Origin: Nocardia vaccinii NBRC 15922 | GTDB lineage: Bacteria > Actinomycetota > Actinomycetes > Mycobacteriales > Mycobacteriaceae | NCBI RefSeq assembly: GCF_001613305.1 | Contig: NZ_BDCC01000017.1 | Location: forward strand, 186,001-250,000 | Direction: 5' to 3' | DNA length: 64,000 bases | Position numbers and translations under genes: made by a program | Part shown: piece by piece, positions 47,505 to 57,165 of the stretch | How positions within the stretch are numbered: the first letter of the stretch is position 1 | Layout: each line of letters starts with the position of its first letter | The notes under the pieces: model-generated | The model's input: the letters and a program-made list of their open reading frames with translations, nothing else | What the model was told of the DNA's origin: nothing | Database searches by the model: none

Positions 47505-49700
47505 TCAGGCGATCGGCGTCGGCATCTCCGCACCCGCGCTGCGCGCGTCCTCCTGCGCGGGCGCGCTCGCGATGCTGACCCAGGTGTTGTTCACCGCCGC
47601 GGTGCCGGAGATCGGATCGACCAGCGCCGGATCGTGCAGCAGATTCACATTCGCGCCGGGTAGCGAGGCCGCCAACTGCCAACCTACGCCGGGTTCGCGG
47701 TGACCCCAACCGTGCGGAATGGCAACGGTCCCCCGGCGGATCTCATCGCTGACCTCGAGTGTCACCACGATCGAGCCCGTCCGCGAGGTGACGGACACCT
47801 GTTCGCCGTCGGTCAGCCCCCGTTCGACCGCGTCCGTGGGATGCATCAGCGCGGTGCAGCGGTCGCGGCCCTTCACCATCGCCGGGACGTTGTGCAGCCA
47901 GGAGTTGTTGCTGCGCAGGTGACGTCGGCCGATCAGGCGCAGATCATAGCCGTCCGCTCCGGCCTCGCGATCACGTTCGAGCAGGGCACGCGTCGCGGCC
48001 AGGAAATCCGGCGGCGCGAGATGCACTCGCCGGTCCCGCGTGGCGATGATGGACGCCAGACGCGGACGCAGCGGCCCGAGATCCGCACCGCCGGGCATGG
48101 CGCGCAACTTGGCGACGGTGAGCCCCTTGCGCCCCCGCCGCAGCACGCCGTACGGGCCCGCGGCGATCGCGGCCCCGGCCAAGCGAATCGGATCGAGCCG
48201 GGCGAATATTCGGTCCAGGGCGGGCGCGGTGAACCGGCGCGCGGGCAGCGGCAGCACCTCGGTGATCATCCGCGCCATGATCTGCCAGTCCTCCAGCCCC
48301 TCGGCCGGGGGTTCGAACACAGCGGCGTCGTAGCGCAGGTTGTTGCGCACGCTGAACACCGGGAACAGCAGGTTCACATCCGCGCGCTCGAGCGGTGAGA
48401 CCGGCGGCAGGATGATGTCCGCGTGCCTGGTGGTCTCGGTGACGTACATATCCACGGCCACATAGAAATCCAGCGAATCCAGTGCCGCGCCGAGCATTCC
48501 GCGCTGCGGTGTGGACAGCACCGGGTTCCCGGCGTAGGTGATCATCGCCCGGATCTGCCCATCGCCCTCGGTGAGGATCTCCTCGGCCAGCGCCGCCACC
48601 GGCAGTTCCGTGCGGAACGACTTGTACCGGCCCGAACGATCGGTCCACGCACCGTGTTTCACCCGCAGGTATTTCGCATACGGCGCCGCATCGGCAGGCG
48701 GGGTCGCGAACATCTGCCCGCCGGGGCGGTCCAGATTCCCGGTCACCGCGTTGATGGTGTTCACCAGCCAGTGCGTGAGCGTGCCGGTGACCTGCTGGCA
48801 CACCCCGATTCGCGCGTAGATCAGCGCCGACGGCGCGGCGGCGTGCTCGCGGGCCAAGCGACGAATGGTGTCCGCGTCGACGCCCGCACGCGGCGCTGCC
48901 GATTCCGGATCACACTGTGCCGCAAGGGCACTCAGCTCGTCCCAGCCGGTACACCGAGCGCGCACCGCGCCGGTGTCGCACAGATTCTCCTCGATCAGCA
49001 CGTGCAACATCGCCAGCAGCAGGTACACATCGCCGCCCGGAACCACCGCCACGTGCTCATCGGCCAGACGCGCGGTCTCGGTGCGCCGCGGATCGATCAC
49101 CACGACCTTGCCGCCCCGCTGCCGCACATCCTTGATGCGCTGGCGGGCGTTGGGCATGGTGGTGACCGATCCGTTGGACACCGCCGGATTCGCGCCCAGG
49201 ATGACCAGCCGGTCGGTGCGGTCGATATCGGCGACCGGCATGAGCACATTGGAGCCGAACATCTGCCAGGCCGCGAACTCCTGCGGGAACTGATCGATCG
49301 ACGACGCGGAATAGAAGTTCCGCGTCATCAGCGCGACTCGAAGCAGAATCCCGTACAGCCCCGAAGTGCTGTGTGCCGCAGGGTTTCCCAGATACATTCC
49401 GATCGCGCTCGCGCCGTGCTCGCGGCGGATCGAGCGCAGCCGCCGGCCGATCTCCGCGAATGCCTCGTCCCAGCCGATCGGCTCGAACCGATCGCCGACC
49501 CGCCGCACCGGCGTGCGCAGGCGGTCCGGATCATGGTGCAGCCCGCCCATGGCGGTGGCTTTGGGACAGATGTAACCGCGGGAGAGCACGTCGTCCGGAT
49601 TGCCCTCGATCCGGGCGACGCGATCCCCCTCCACGGTGACCAGAATCCCGCAGTGCGCCTCACAGAGACTGCACTGCCGTGCGACGGTGCGAGTATTCAT
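47505..49700 (-). CDS. Molybdopterin-dependent oxidoreductase with N-terminal [4Fe-4S] site
   Basis: The 731-residue protein belongs to the DMSO reductase superfamily (formate dehydrogenase/nitrate reductase-like). The cluster motif is CSLCEAHCGILV...CPKA near residues 10-50. Cofactor-binding stretches include RLVILGANPAVSNGSVTTMP and GRRHLRSNNSWLHNVPAMVK, and the MopB C-terminal domain ends with GTVAIPHGWGH. The ATG at 49700 has GAGAGGAA upstream. No small electron-transfer subunit is adjacent, so a soluble partner is expected elsewhere. The substrate is not evident. Confidence 0.92.
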   Translation of the reverse strand: MNTRTVARQCSLCEAHCGILVTVEGDRVARIEGNPDDVLSRGYICPKATAMGGLHHDPDRLRTPVRRVGDRFEPIGWDEAFAEIGRRLRSIRREHGASAIGMYLGNPAAHSTSGLYGILLRVALMTRNFYSASSIDQFPQEFAAWQMFGSNVLMPVADIDRTDRLVILGANPAVSNGSVTTMPNARQRIKDVRQRGGKVVVIDPRRTETARLADEHVAVVPGGDVYLLLAMLHVLIEENLCDTGAVRARCTGWDELSALAAQCDPESAAPRAGVDADTIRRLAREHAAAPSALIYARIGVCQQVTGTLTHWLVNTINAVTGNLDRPGGQMFATPPADAAPYAKYLRVKHGAWTDRSGRYKSFRTELPVAALAEEILTEGDGQIRAMITYAGNPVLSTPQRGMLGAALDSLDFYVAVDMYVTETTRHADIILPPVSPLERADVNLLFPVFSVRNNLRYDAAVFEPPAEGLEDWQIMARMITEVLPLPARRFTAPALDRIFARLDPIRLAGAAIAAGPYGVLRRGRKGLTVAKLRAMPGGADLGPLRPRLASIIATRDRRVHLAPPDFLAATRALLERDREAGADGYDLRLIGRRHLRSNNSWLHNVPAMVKGRDRCTALMHPTDAVERGLTDGEQVSVTSRTGSIVVTLEVSDEIRRGTVAIPHGWGHREPGVGWQLAASLPGANVNLLHDPALVDPISGTAAVNNTWVSIASAPAQEDARSAGAEMPTPIA

Positions 49701-49762
49701 GTCTATTCCTCTCGAGCCGGACACGCCCCGAGCCTACCGGCCTCATCGCCCGCCGTACACGG

Positions 49763-51272
49763 TCATTCGGCCGGTTCGGTGACGGCGGCCGGCGTCGTGC
49801 GGTAGTCGTTCGGATCCAGTCGCCTGGTCCGCTGCCGGTAACCGCGCATCGATCCGGGCCAGTTGTTGGTATTGACCGGACCGGTCGCGGTATCGGCCAC
49901 GTACCAGCTGTGGCAGCCGCCGGTATTCCACACCGTGGTAGCCAGACGCTCCTGCGCCCGCTCGTCGAAACGGTCCAGCGATTCCGCACGTACCTCGAGA
50001 TACCGGATGCGCGAAAGGTGTTCCGCCGCATGCACGATGTGGTTCATCTGACTCTCCAGCATGTGCACGATCGAACCCGAACCCACGTTGGTATTGGGAC
50101 CGTACATCAGGAAGAAGTTCGGGAATCCGGGCACGGACAGCCCCAGGAACGCCCGTGGCCGCTGCTGCCACACAGCGTCCAGATCCCGGCCGTGCAGCCC
50201 CGTGATCCGCATCGGCGCGACGAAATCGTGGGAGCGGAAACCTGTTGCGAGAATGATGGTGTCGGCGTGATGCTCCCACCCGTCGGCGTCGACCACCGCC
50301 CGCGGGCCGATGTGGTCGATGGGACTGGTGACGACGTGGGTGTTCGGCCGATTGAGCGTGTCGTAGTAATCGTTGGAGGTCAGGATGCGGTTGCAGCCGA
50401 CTTCGTAGCCGGGCGTCAGCGCGGTCCGCAGCGCCGGATCGGACACCCGGCGCAGATTCCAGCGGCACCAGGCCCGGATCGGCGCGGACAGGACGCGCCG
50501 CCCGCGCGGGGAGATCAGCATCGGATTCAGGACCGCCTCGAACCAGAGGAATATGCCGAGCCGGGATGCCCTCTGTAGCAATGGAAACCACCGATTGAGC
50601 AGTTTCCGAAACGGCGGATACTTCCGATCCGGCTTGGGACTGATCCAGTACGGCTGACGCTGGAAGATCGTCACCGTCCGCGCTTGCTCTGCGATGTGCG
50701 GTACGAACTGCAGTGCGCTGGCGCCGTTTCCGACCACCGCGACGTCGCGTCCGGCGAGGTCATGGTCGTGATCCCAACGCGCCGAATGGAATACCCGTCC
50801 GGTGAACTCGTCCAGCCCGGCGATGACCGGATAGGACGGCCGGCTCAACTGCCCCACAGGCCGCGACGAGCAGATCCGCGATGATCTCTTCGCCGTCCGC
50901 GGCGGTGAGTACCCAGTGCACCGCGTCCGGATCGAAGCGGGCCGCGACGATCTCGGTGCGGAAGCGGATGTGCGGCAGCAGCGCGTTGTCCTCGGCGCAG
51001 TTCTCCAGATACTCCAGGATCTCGGGTTGTTCGGCGAAACGGCGCGACCAGGCCGGATTCGGCTGGAACGAATAGGAATACAGATGTGAAGGCGCATCGC
51101 AAGCCGCGCCCGGATAGCTGTTGTCACGCCAGACCCCGCCCACCCCGCCGGCCTTCTCGTAGATGGTGAAATCGGTACAGCCCGCGCGCTCGAGCCGGAT
51201 CGCGAGGCCGAGGCCGCTGAAACCGCTGCCCACGATGGCGATCGATGGCCGGGGCCTGCCGGTTGTCCTCAC
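49763..51272 (-). pseudogene. Baeyer-Villiger-type flavin monooxygenase with a one-base frameshift
   Basis: BVMOs insert oxygen next to ketones. The first frame starts at the GTG at 51272 and has IAIVGSGFSGLGLAIRLERA (FAD site), then GGVGGVWRDNSYPGAACDAP. It continues to LLVAACG and then loses sense. The other frame resumes with LSRPSYPVIAGLDEFTGRVF, HSARWDHDHDLAGRDVAVVG (BVMO FxGxxxHxxxW variant) and runs to the end. Total length is 3n+1. The join is at the C4 run 50852-50855, where one base fewer restores the frame. The start overlaps the PucR stop (GTGA). Confidence 0.88.
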
Positions 51273-52165
51273 ATTCGCTCCTGGTTGGCTGTGCGTGCGC
51301 GGGGTTGCGACGGCAGGTCCGCGCAGTGGTAGGCGTGGACGATGAGCGCGGACTGCAGGTACCACAGCCCGCTGGGCCAGTTCGGATCCAGACCGGTCAA
51401 CTCCCGGATCCGGCGTAACCGGTAATCGACTGTGTTGCAATGGATCTTCAGCAGCCGTGCGGTGGTCTGGCGCTGGAACCCGTTGTCGATGTGCAAGCGC
51501 AGCGTCTCGAGCAGATCCGGATGCGCCGCGACCCGCTCGATCACGGTCCGCAGATATTCCGTCGCGGGCCCCGGCCGGGTGAGCTGATACTCCAGCGACA
51601 ACTCGCGGAACCCATACAATCGCGGCGGATAGTGCAGCCGGTGGATGATCTCCAGCAGTTCGTGCGCGACGACGGTCGCCCGCGGAATTCCCGGCGCCTC
51701 CGATGGCACCGCGACCGCGACGACCGGAACGTGGGCGGCGTGCGACAGGTGCGGCGCCAGCTCGGACGGCAGATCGCCGTGGTCGCCCACCGGCACCAGC
51801 ACTGTGCCGCCGTGCACGCCCAACAGCGGTAGCGCCTGCTCACCGCAGACCGAGTACACCGCCTCCTGGATACGCGCCAACCGCGCCGCGCCGACATCCG
51901 GATCGGACGGCGCCGGGATTCGGCGCAGCGATTCACCGGCGAAGCCCAGGGCGATCACGGTGTAGGCCTCGGCGACGGGAATCCCGGCGGCGCGGGCGAC
52001 CGCACCGACGCTCTCCCCGCTCATCAACGCCGCGCTCATCGTCGCCACGGCTCCGACCCGGTCACCGGCCGCGGCACGCAGCCGTTGCAGGTGGGTCAGC
52101 ACCGCGACCATGGATTGCGGAACACCGTCTTGATCCGAATTGTCCCGAGATAGCCTCTGCCACAC
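51269..52165 (-). CDS. PucR-type transcriptional regulator (CdaR family HTH)
   Basis: The protein has about 298 residues. The C-terminal PucR HTH is RQTTARLLKIHCNTVDYRLR followed by RIRELTGLDPNWPSGLWYLQ, and an N-terminal sensory region begins AVLTHLQRLRAAAGDRVGAV. The start is uncertain: GTG 52165, ATG 52111, or an in-frame ATG at 52309 that would put coding sequence over the operator. It resembles the regulator at 58506 throughout (for example LEYQLTRPGPA against LEYQITRPGPA). It is coupled to the BVMO gene and probably senses that pathway's substrate. Confidence 0.88.
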   Translation of the reverse strand: MWQRLSRDNSDQDGVPQSMVAVLTHLQRLRAAAGDRVGAVATMSAALMSGESVGAVARAAGIPVAEAYTVIALGFAGESLRRIPAPSDPDVGAARLARIQEAVYSVCGEQALPLLGVHGGTVLVPVGDHGDLPSELAPHLSHAAHVPVVAVAVPSEAPGIPRATVVAHELLEIIHRLHYPPRLYGFRELSLEYQLTRPGPATEYLRTVIERVAAHPDLLETLRLHIDNGFQRQTTARLLKIHCNTVDYRLRRIRELTGLDPNWPSGLWYLQSALIVHAYHCADLPSQPRARTANQERM

Positions 52166-52290
52166 GTAGTTCGCCCACCGCGCACCTCTCCGACGGCTTC
52201 GGCATGGGATGTGTTGCGTAGCACTGACGGCCCCCGTCCTCTGGTTGGCCCTGTGTCGGATGCGGAACAGATTAACGCCGATGCAACAAA

Positions 52291-52307
52291 GCATCAATAG
52301 TTGATTC
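52291..52307. promoter_or_regulatory. Proposed PucR operator A
   Basis: GCATCA-ATAGT-TGATTC is a nearly perfect inverted repeat that lies between the PucR gene and the DUF2236 gene, 16 bp before the latter's -35 box. Its reverse-complement counterpart lies upstream of the second PucR gene at 58385-58401. Aligned over 23 bp, the two sites match at 19 positions. Confidence 0.6.
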
Positions 52308-52322
52308 AACGTCTAAATACTT

Positions 52323-52351
52323 TTGACACAATGCAACAGTATTAGTATCGT
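52323..52351 (+). promoter_or_regulatory. Sigma-70-type promoter of the DUF2236 gene
   Basis: TTGACA at 52323-52328 is a perfect -35 box, followed after 17 bp by TATCGT (TAnnnT type) at 52346-52351. The DUF2236 start is 127 bp downstream. The proposed PucR site just upstream of the -35 box fits activation. Confidence 0.65.
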
Positions 52352-52477
52352 TGGTTCATACGCTCCTCCAGCGTGCCCAGCGGGCCGGCCGCGCCGCCCG
52401 ATACGACACCGACTCGATCGCGGAAATGTCTGCTCGCCTGGCTGCGAGATAGCCACGAGCTCGAAGGAGAGCACCAG

Positions 52478-53695
52478 ATGAACCTGACCGTTCCACTCCG
52501 ACACCCGGTCGGCCCTCGCCCCGTCCCGGGCCTCCGGCCCTTCGCCGTGATGTTGGGCCTGACCAAGCCCTCGCCCGCACGCTGGAACGAACTCGGCGAG
52601 GGTCTGACCGTCGGCGATCAGCGGATGGACGAACTCGTCGACTGGATGTACCAGGAGGGGATGGACCGCACCCGGCCGCTGTTCGAGCGCGCGCTGCGCG
52701 AGGGTGTCGACGCGATACCGAATGCGCCGGAACCGTTGCGCGCGTTCTTCGTTCATATCGAGACGCCGCCGCCGTGGCTGGATCGGGAGAAGGTGGCCCG
52801 CGGCGAGCTGGTCTTCCGCCTCGGCGGCGCCGACGGGCTGTACATCGCCCGGGACGTATCGTTCCTCGGCGGATATCTGGCCTCGGGATTCAACAAGACG
52901 CTGCTGCGCACCGGCGCGCTGGAGAAGGGCCCCGCCAAGCGATTCGCCGAAACCCTGCAGTGGGCACTGGATGTGACCCGCGAGGGCGGGATGGGACCGC
53001 TGGGCCCCGGGTATCGCTCCACGGTCCACGTGCGGTTCATCCACGCACTGGTGCGGCGGCACGTCGCGGCCATGCCGGACTGGCGCGACCAGGAGTGGGG
53101 ACTGCCGATCAATCAGACCGATATGGCCGCAACGCTCGTCGGCGCGCTGATCGCGCCGTTCGTCGGCGCCATGGCCATGGGGTTACTGGCCCCGCCGCGC
53201 GATCTCGAGGCGGCCGCGCATCTGACCCGATACGTCGGCTGGTTGATCGGCGTGGATGATCATCTGCTGCCCAACAGTTTTCGCGATTCGGTCCGGGTTC
53301 TCTACCACTGCCTCACCGCCATCACCAATCCGGACGAGACCTCGCCGCAGTTGGCGGTTCCGATGGCCGACGACCCGCTGAGCTGGCACTATCCCAATTT
53401 GCCGGGCCTGCGCGGGCGCATCGCCCGGCTACAGCACCTGTCGGTGTCGAGCCTGTTCCTGGGCCCTTCGGCCATGCGCAAGCTGGGCCTGCCCGGATAT
53501 GTTCTGCCGTGGTATCCGCTGCTGCGGATACCGATCAATCTGATCCGCTCGGTCACCGCGCGCATCGTGCCGGGCGGCGTGGAGCGCGCGGCGATTCGCG
53601 GGCGGCGGAGTCAGGAGAGATTCCTGCGCACCCTCATCGGCGCGGACTCCGCGATCATCGGCGATTCGGCGCACCATATCGGTCGCACCGCCTGA
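52478..53695 (+). CDS. DUF2236 (MpaB/latex-clearing-protein-like) oxygenase
   Basis: DUF2236 proteins include the heme b latex clearing protein of rubber degraders and the MpaB oxygenase. The 405-residue protein starts at an ATG behind AAGGAG. Conserved-looking stretches are RLGGADGLYIARDVSFLGGY, ASGFNKTLLRTGALEKGP and VRFIHALVRRH; the last has the His that would ligate heme in this family. No signal peptide is evident. It is divergent from the PucR-BVMO pair, so the oxygenases may act in one pathway of ketone or isoprenoid oxidation. Confidence 0.85.
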   Translation: MNLTVPLRHPVGPRPVPGLRPFAVMLGLTKPSPARWNELGEGLTVGDQRMDELVDWMYQEGMDRTRPLFERALREGVDAIPNAPEPLRAFFVHIETPPPWLDREKVARGELVFRLGGADGLYIARDVSFLGGYLASGFNKTLLRTGALEKGPAKRFAETLQWALDVTREGGMGPLGPGYRSTVHVRFIHALVRRHVAAMPDWRDQEWGLPINQTDMAATLVGALIAPFVGAMAMGLLAPPRDLEAAAHLTRYVGWLIGVDDHLLPNSFRDSVRVLYHCLTAITNPDETSPQLAVPMADDPLSWHYPNLPGLRGRIARLQHLSVSSLFLGPSAMRKLGLPGYVLPWYPLLRIPINLIRSVTARIVPGGVERAAIRGRRSQERFLRTLIGADSAIIGDSAHHIGRTA

Positions 53696-54110
53696 GGACC
53701 GTTTCGAAGCGGGTGATGTGGTGACACCGCCGCACCGCGCGGCAATATCGGCGTTCTCACCGAAAGTTGTTGGCTACGTCGATGTATGGGCAAGGTCTCT
53801 CCGGTGAGGTGCAGCGACCGAGCTGAATCGGAGACCGCGCGACCAGCGTGGCGGTGATCAGGCGCGCGGATTCGACCGACGCCCGGTCAGCCCCGATTCC
53901 CCGTGGCGGTAAGGACTGCCATGGATCGAATGGGCGAGGGTGTGTGTGCAAACGGGCGATCCGATCGATGTAGTGACGGTGCACGACACTGTGCCACGCG
54001 GCACTGGTGAGCTCTCCAGTTAGCCTGTGAGCAGCGGAGATTCGCAGGTGACGGCGTTATGTTCGGGTCATCGCCGGGCAGTGGCGCCGGGCCGATGGGA
54101 GTGCGCGCGG
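53696..54110. other. Spacer before the fusion ligase gene
   Basis: I found no convincing gene. An antisense frame at 53757-53984 gives a 75-residue His/Arg/Pro-rich translation without recognisable motifs. No palindrome matching the PucR sites was seen. Confidence 0.4.
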
Positions 54111-56186
54111 ATGGTTACCGAAATCGTCGAAACGACCATGGATATGCCGGTGCCGCTCGATCGCGTCTGGGCGGCGCTCACCGATCCGGCCACCTATGCG
54201 CGGATGTTCCGGGGGATCGGGTACTGCCGACCGGTCGTCAGCGCGAATGAGTGGCGGGAGCTGGAATTCCGCGTCGGCACGCTGGACACCGGCGTGCGCC
54301 GGCTGGACGTGCGGTTGATCCTCGGCCGGCCCTACTGGGATTTCGAGCTGTACTGTCCCGCACTGGGCAGTCTGGCTTCTGTGCGCCTGGGTGCGCGGCC
54401 GGACCACACCCATGTGATGGTGACCGTCTTCGCTCCGGGGCGCGTGCATCCCGCGGTGCCGGATCTGCCGAATTCGGCTGTGTCGGAATGGATTCTGGCG
54501 GGACTGCGCCGGGTAGCCGAGTGCTGCGCGGGCGCGCGGACCGCCGTGGTGAAGGACGGAACCGGCGCTCCGGTGCGTCGGCAGGTGGTCGTGGCCCGGC
54601 AGATGCTGGCCTCGGGCGTGGTGCGCGCTCATCGGCTCGATCACGGCCTGCGGCAGCTGGCCGGTCTGGCCAAATGGGGGCTGAGCCTGGCCGGGGGCTA
54701 TGCCACGGCGGCGGGCTGCACCCCGGGGCAGGACTGCCTGATCGACGATCGCACCCATCGCACCTTCGCCGAGGTGCATCGGCGCACCAGTGCGCAGGCT
54801 CGCGCACTGCTCGCGCTGGGCGTCGATCACCACCACACCGTAGGACTGCTGAGCCGCAACCACATCGCGACCGTGGAGGCCATGGTCGCGGCGGGTAAGG
54901 CGGGCGTGGATCTGATCCTGCTGAATGCCGGTCTGTCCGGACGCCAGGTCGAGGAGATCGCCCAGCGCGATCGGATCTCGGTGCTGCTGCTGGACGCCGA
55001 GCTCGAACACCTTGTGCGATATCTGCATCCGGGAATCCAGCGGTTCACCATCGACGGCGATCCGCCCACCCCGGAACGCACCACACTCGAGGAACTGGCG
55101 GCACACTCGCCCGGCGGCTGCCGGCGTCCCGCCCGCCCGGGCCGGCTCATTGTGCTGACCTCCGGGACGAGCGGGACGCCGAAGGGCGCCCGCCGGCCGC
55201 ACCCGGCCGGGCTGGATCCCGTGGCGGCCGTGCTGTCCCGGATTCCGCTGCGGATGCAGGAGACGATGCTGATCGCCTCGCCGCTGTTCCACACCTGGGG
55301 GCTGGGCATCCTGCAACTGAGTACGGCGTTGCGGGCCACGGTCGTGCTGCAGCGGCGTTTCGACGCCGAGGCATGCCTGCGCGCGGTGGCCGAGCATCGG
55401 GTGCGCACGCTCGTCCTGGTTCCGACTCTGCTGCAACGGATTCTGGAACTTCCACCGCATGTGCGGGCCCGGTACGACACCTCCGCGCTGGAGATCGTCG
55501 CCTGCGGCGGCGCGCCGCTGCCCGGTGGGATGGCACTGCATTTCATGGATGTGTTCGGCGAGGTCCTCTACAACGTCTACGGATCCACCGAGGTCTCCTG
55601 GGCGACCATCGCCACCCCGCGGGATCTGCGCGAATCGCCCGAGACCGTCGGCCGCCCGCCGGCCGGGACGACCGTGGCCGTGCTGGGGCCGAACATGTTG
55701 CCGGTGCCGGTCGGGGTGGTCGGCCGGATCTTCGTGGGCAATCCGATGCTGTTCGACGGATACGTCAACGCCGCGCCGCCGGACGAGGTCGGCGGTCTCC
55801 TGGACACCGGCGATCTGGGCTATCTGGACGTCTCGCACCGGTTGTTCGTGGCCGGGCGGGGCGATGAGATGGTCATCTCGGGTGGGGAGAAATTCTTCCC
55901 GCGCCCGGTCGAGGAGGCGCTGGAGTATCTGCCGCAGGTGCGTGAGGCGGCGGTGGTCGGCGTGCCGGACGCCGATTTCGGTCAGCGGATGGCGGCATTC
56001 GTGGTCAAGACCGAGGGGAGCGGATTGGATGCGCAGATGGTGCGCGATTACATCCGCAACCGGCTGGGCCGTTTCGCGGTGCCGCGCGACGTGTCGTTCA
56101 TTCCGGCATTGCCGCGCGGTGAGACCGGAAAGATACTCAAGCGCCTGCTGGTCATGCCGAATTCCGGAGCTTCACAGATTATCTGA
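54111..56186 (+). CDS. SRPBCC domain fused to an acyl-CoA ligase (ANL superfamily)
   Basis: The 691-residue protein joins two modules. Residues 1 to about 150 form an SRPBCC (START/polyketide-cyclase-like) domain opening TEIVETTMDMPVPLDRVWAA. From about residue 190 it is an acyl-CoA synthetase: P-loop LTSGTSGTPKGARRPH near 346, YGSTEVSW, LLDTGDLGYLD, and the catalytic Lys in RGETGKILKRLL near 677. SRPBCC domains bind hydrophobic ligands, so the fusion may present a lipophilic acid to the ligase. The ATG at 54111 was chosen; an in-frame GTG at 54027 is possible. It converges with the MaoC-like gene, overlapping by 8 bp. Confidence 0.9.
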   Translation: MVTEIVETTMDMPVPLDRVWAALTDPATYARMFRGIGYCRPVVSANEWRELEFRVGTLDTGVRRLDVRLILGRPYWDFELYCPALGSLASVRLGARPDHTHVMVTVFAPGRVHPAVPDLPNSAVSEWILAGLRRVAECCAGARTAVVKDGTGAPVRRQVVVARQMLASGVVRAHRLDHGLRQLAGLAKWGLSLAGGYATAAGCTPGQDCLIDDRTHRTFAEVHRRTSAQARALLALGVDHHHTVGLLSRNHIATVEAMVAAGKAGVDLILLNAGLSGRQVEEIAQRDRISVLLLDAELEHLVRYLHPGIQRFTIDGDPPTPERTTLEELAAHSPGGCRRPARPGRLIVLTSGTSGTPKGARRPHPAGLDPVAAVLSRIPLRMQETMLIASPLFHTWGLGILQLSTALRATVVLQRRFDAEACLRAVAEHRVRTLVLVPTLLQRILELPPHVRARYDTSALEIVACGGAPLPGGMALHFMDVFGEVLYNVYGSTEVSWATIATPRDLRESPETVGRPPAGTTVAVLGPNMLPVPVGVVGRIFVGNPMLFDGYVNAAPPDEVGGLLDTGDLGYLDVSHRLFVAGRGDEMVISGGEKFFPRPVEEALEYLPQVREAAVVGVPDADFGQRMAAFVVKTEGSGLDAQMVRDYIRNRLGRFAVPRDVSFIPALPRGETGKILKRLLVMPNSGASQII

Positions 56187-57165
56187 CGGGGCGATCCGAT
56201 CGGGCCGACGGCATCACCGTCACCGGCACCGAAGCACTGGCGCACACGAACAGTCTGCGACCGGCGGATACGGCATCCACCGCGACCTCCGCCATTCTGG
56301 CCGAAACATCGATCTCGGTGATTCGCCCGCGGAATTCGATATCGGCGACTTTCGCCGGGCCGCGCACACGATAATGACTGAATTCCGCTCGATAGAATGT
56401 GACCGCCGCGGGATGTCCGAACCGCGAGCCGAGGTATCGCGCCATCCAGCCGAATCTGAGCAGACCCGGGGCCGCTCCGGCGCTGGAAATCCGGTATGGC
56501 AGCCCGTCCTGCACGAGTCAGCGAAATCCGGCGACATCGCTGTTCCGTGGCCGAATGATGCTGCGGGGCAACTCGTCTCCGGGCGCGAGCCGATCGAGGT
56601 CGAGGCGTCCGCGTCGGTCGTGCGGTGTGTGTGCCGCCCGATGCAGCCGAGCCCGCGCGGTCTCCAGCGCCGGGGCGGTGGCGATCCGGTGCCGCAGGCG
56701 AGTCTTGCAGGACAGCAGGGTGCTGGTGCCGATTTGCACCACGACTCCCGAGTTGTCGGTGAGAACAGTTGTGACACAGAACTTCTCGTAATCACTGAAC
56801 TGGTCCGCCGATTCGATGTACACGTCCGTGGCGATCACGTCCCCGGCGACCAGCAACCGGCCGATCCGCAAGGTCTGCTCGGTGTGCAGTAGCCGCACCG
56901 ATCCCACATCGTCCAGAATCGTCGGCAGGATCCGGCGCTCGGCCCGCAGCATCAACATCGAAGCGAAGGTGGGCGGTGCGGCCAGTTCCGCGAATCCCAG
57001 TGCCGCGGCCGCGGCCGGATCGGTATGCGCTGGATGGTCGTCGCCGATCAACTGCGCGAAGCGGCGGATGTGCTCGGGCCGCACCAGGCAGTGCTCCCCC
57101 AACGGCCACCGATGGCCCTCGGGAAGATCAAGCTGGACAACAGGATTCGTCGTGCCAGACTGCAT
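56179..57165 (-). pseudogene. Double-hotdog MaoC-like dehydratase interrupted by an in-frame TGA
   Basis: The first 215 codons (ATG at 57165, behind GAGGAGAT) give a MaoC-type hotdog: EHIRRFAQLIGDDHPAHTDP carries the hydratase Asp-His region, then ELAAPPTFASMLML. A linker follows, ending SDVAGFR and TGA at 56518-56520. In the same frame, without any shift, the second hotdog continues as LVQDGLPYRISSAGAAPGLL, then FGWMARYLG to the stop at 56179. With the TGA read as sense the product would be 328 residues, the normal length for fused MaoC proteins. Internal restart at the GTG at 56514 is possible but has no ribosome-binding site. Confidence 0.75.

Noticed and set aside
53757..53984. Antisense 75-residue frame between DUF2236 and the ligase fusion
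   Set aside because: No ribosome-binding site, no recognisable motif, and composition typical of a non-coding frame.
56518..56520. Selenocysteine at the in-frame TGA
   Set aside because: MaoC dehydratases have no redox Cys at this place and no plausible SECIS hairpin follows.
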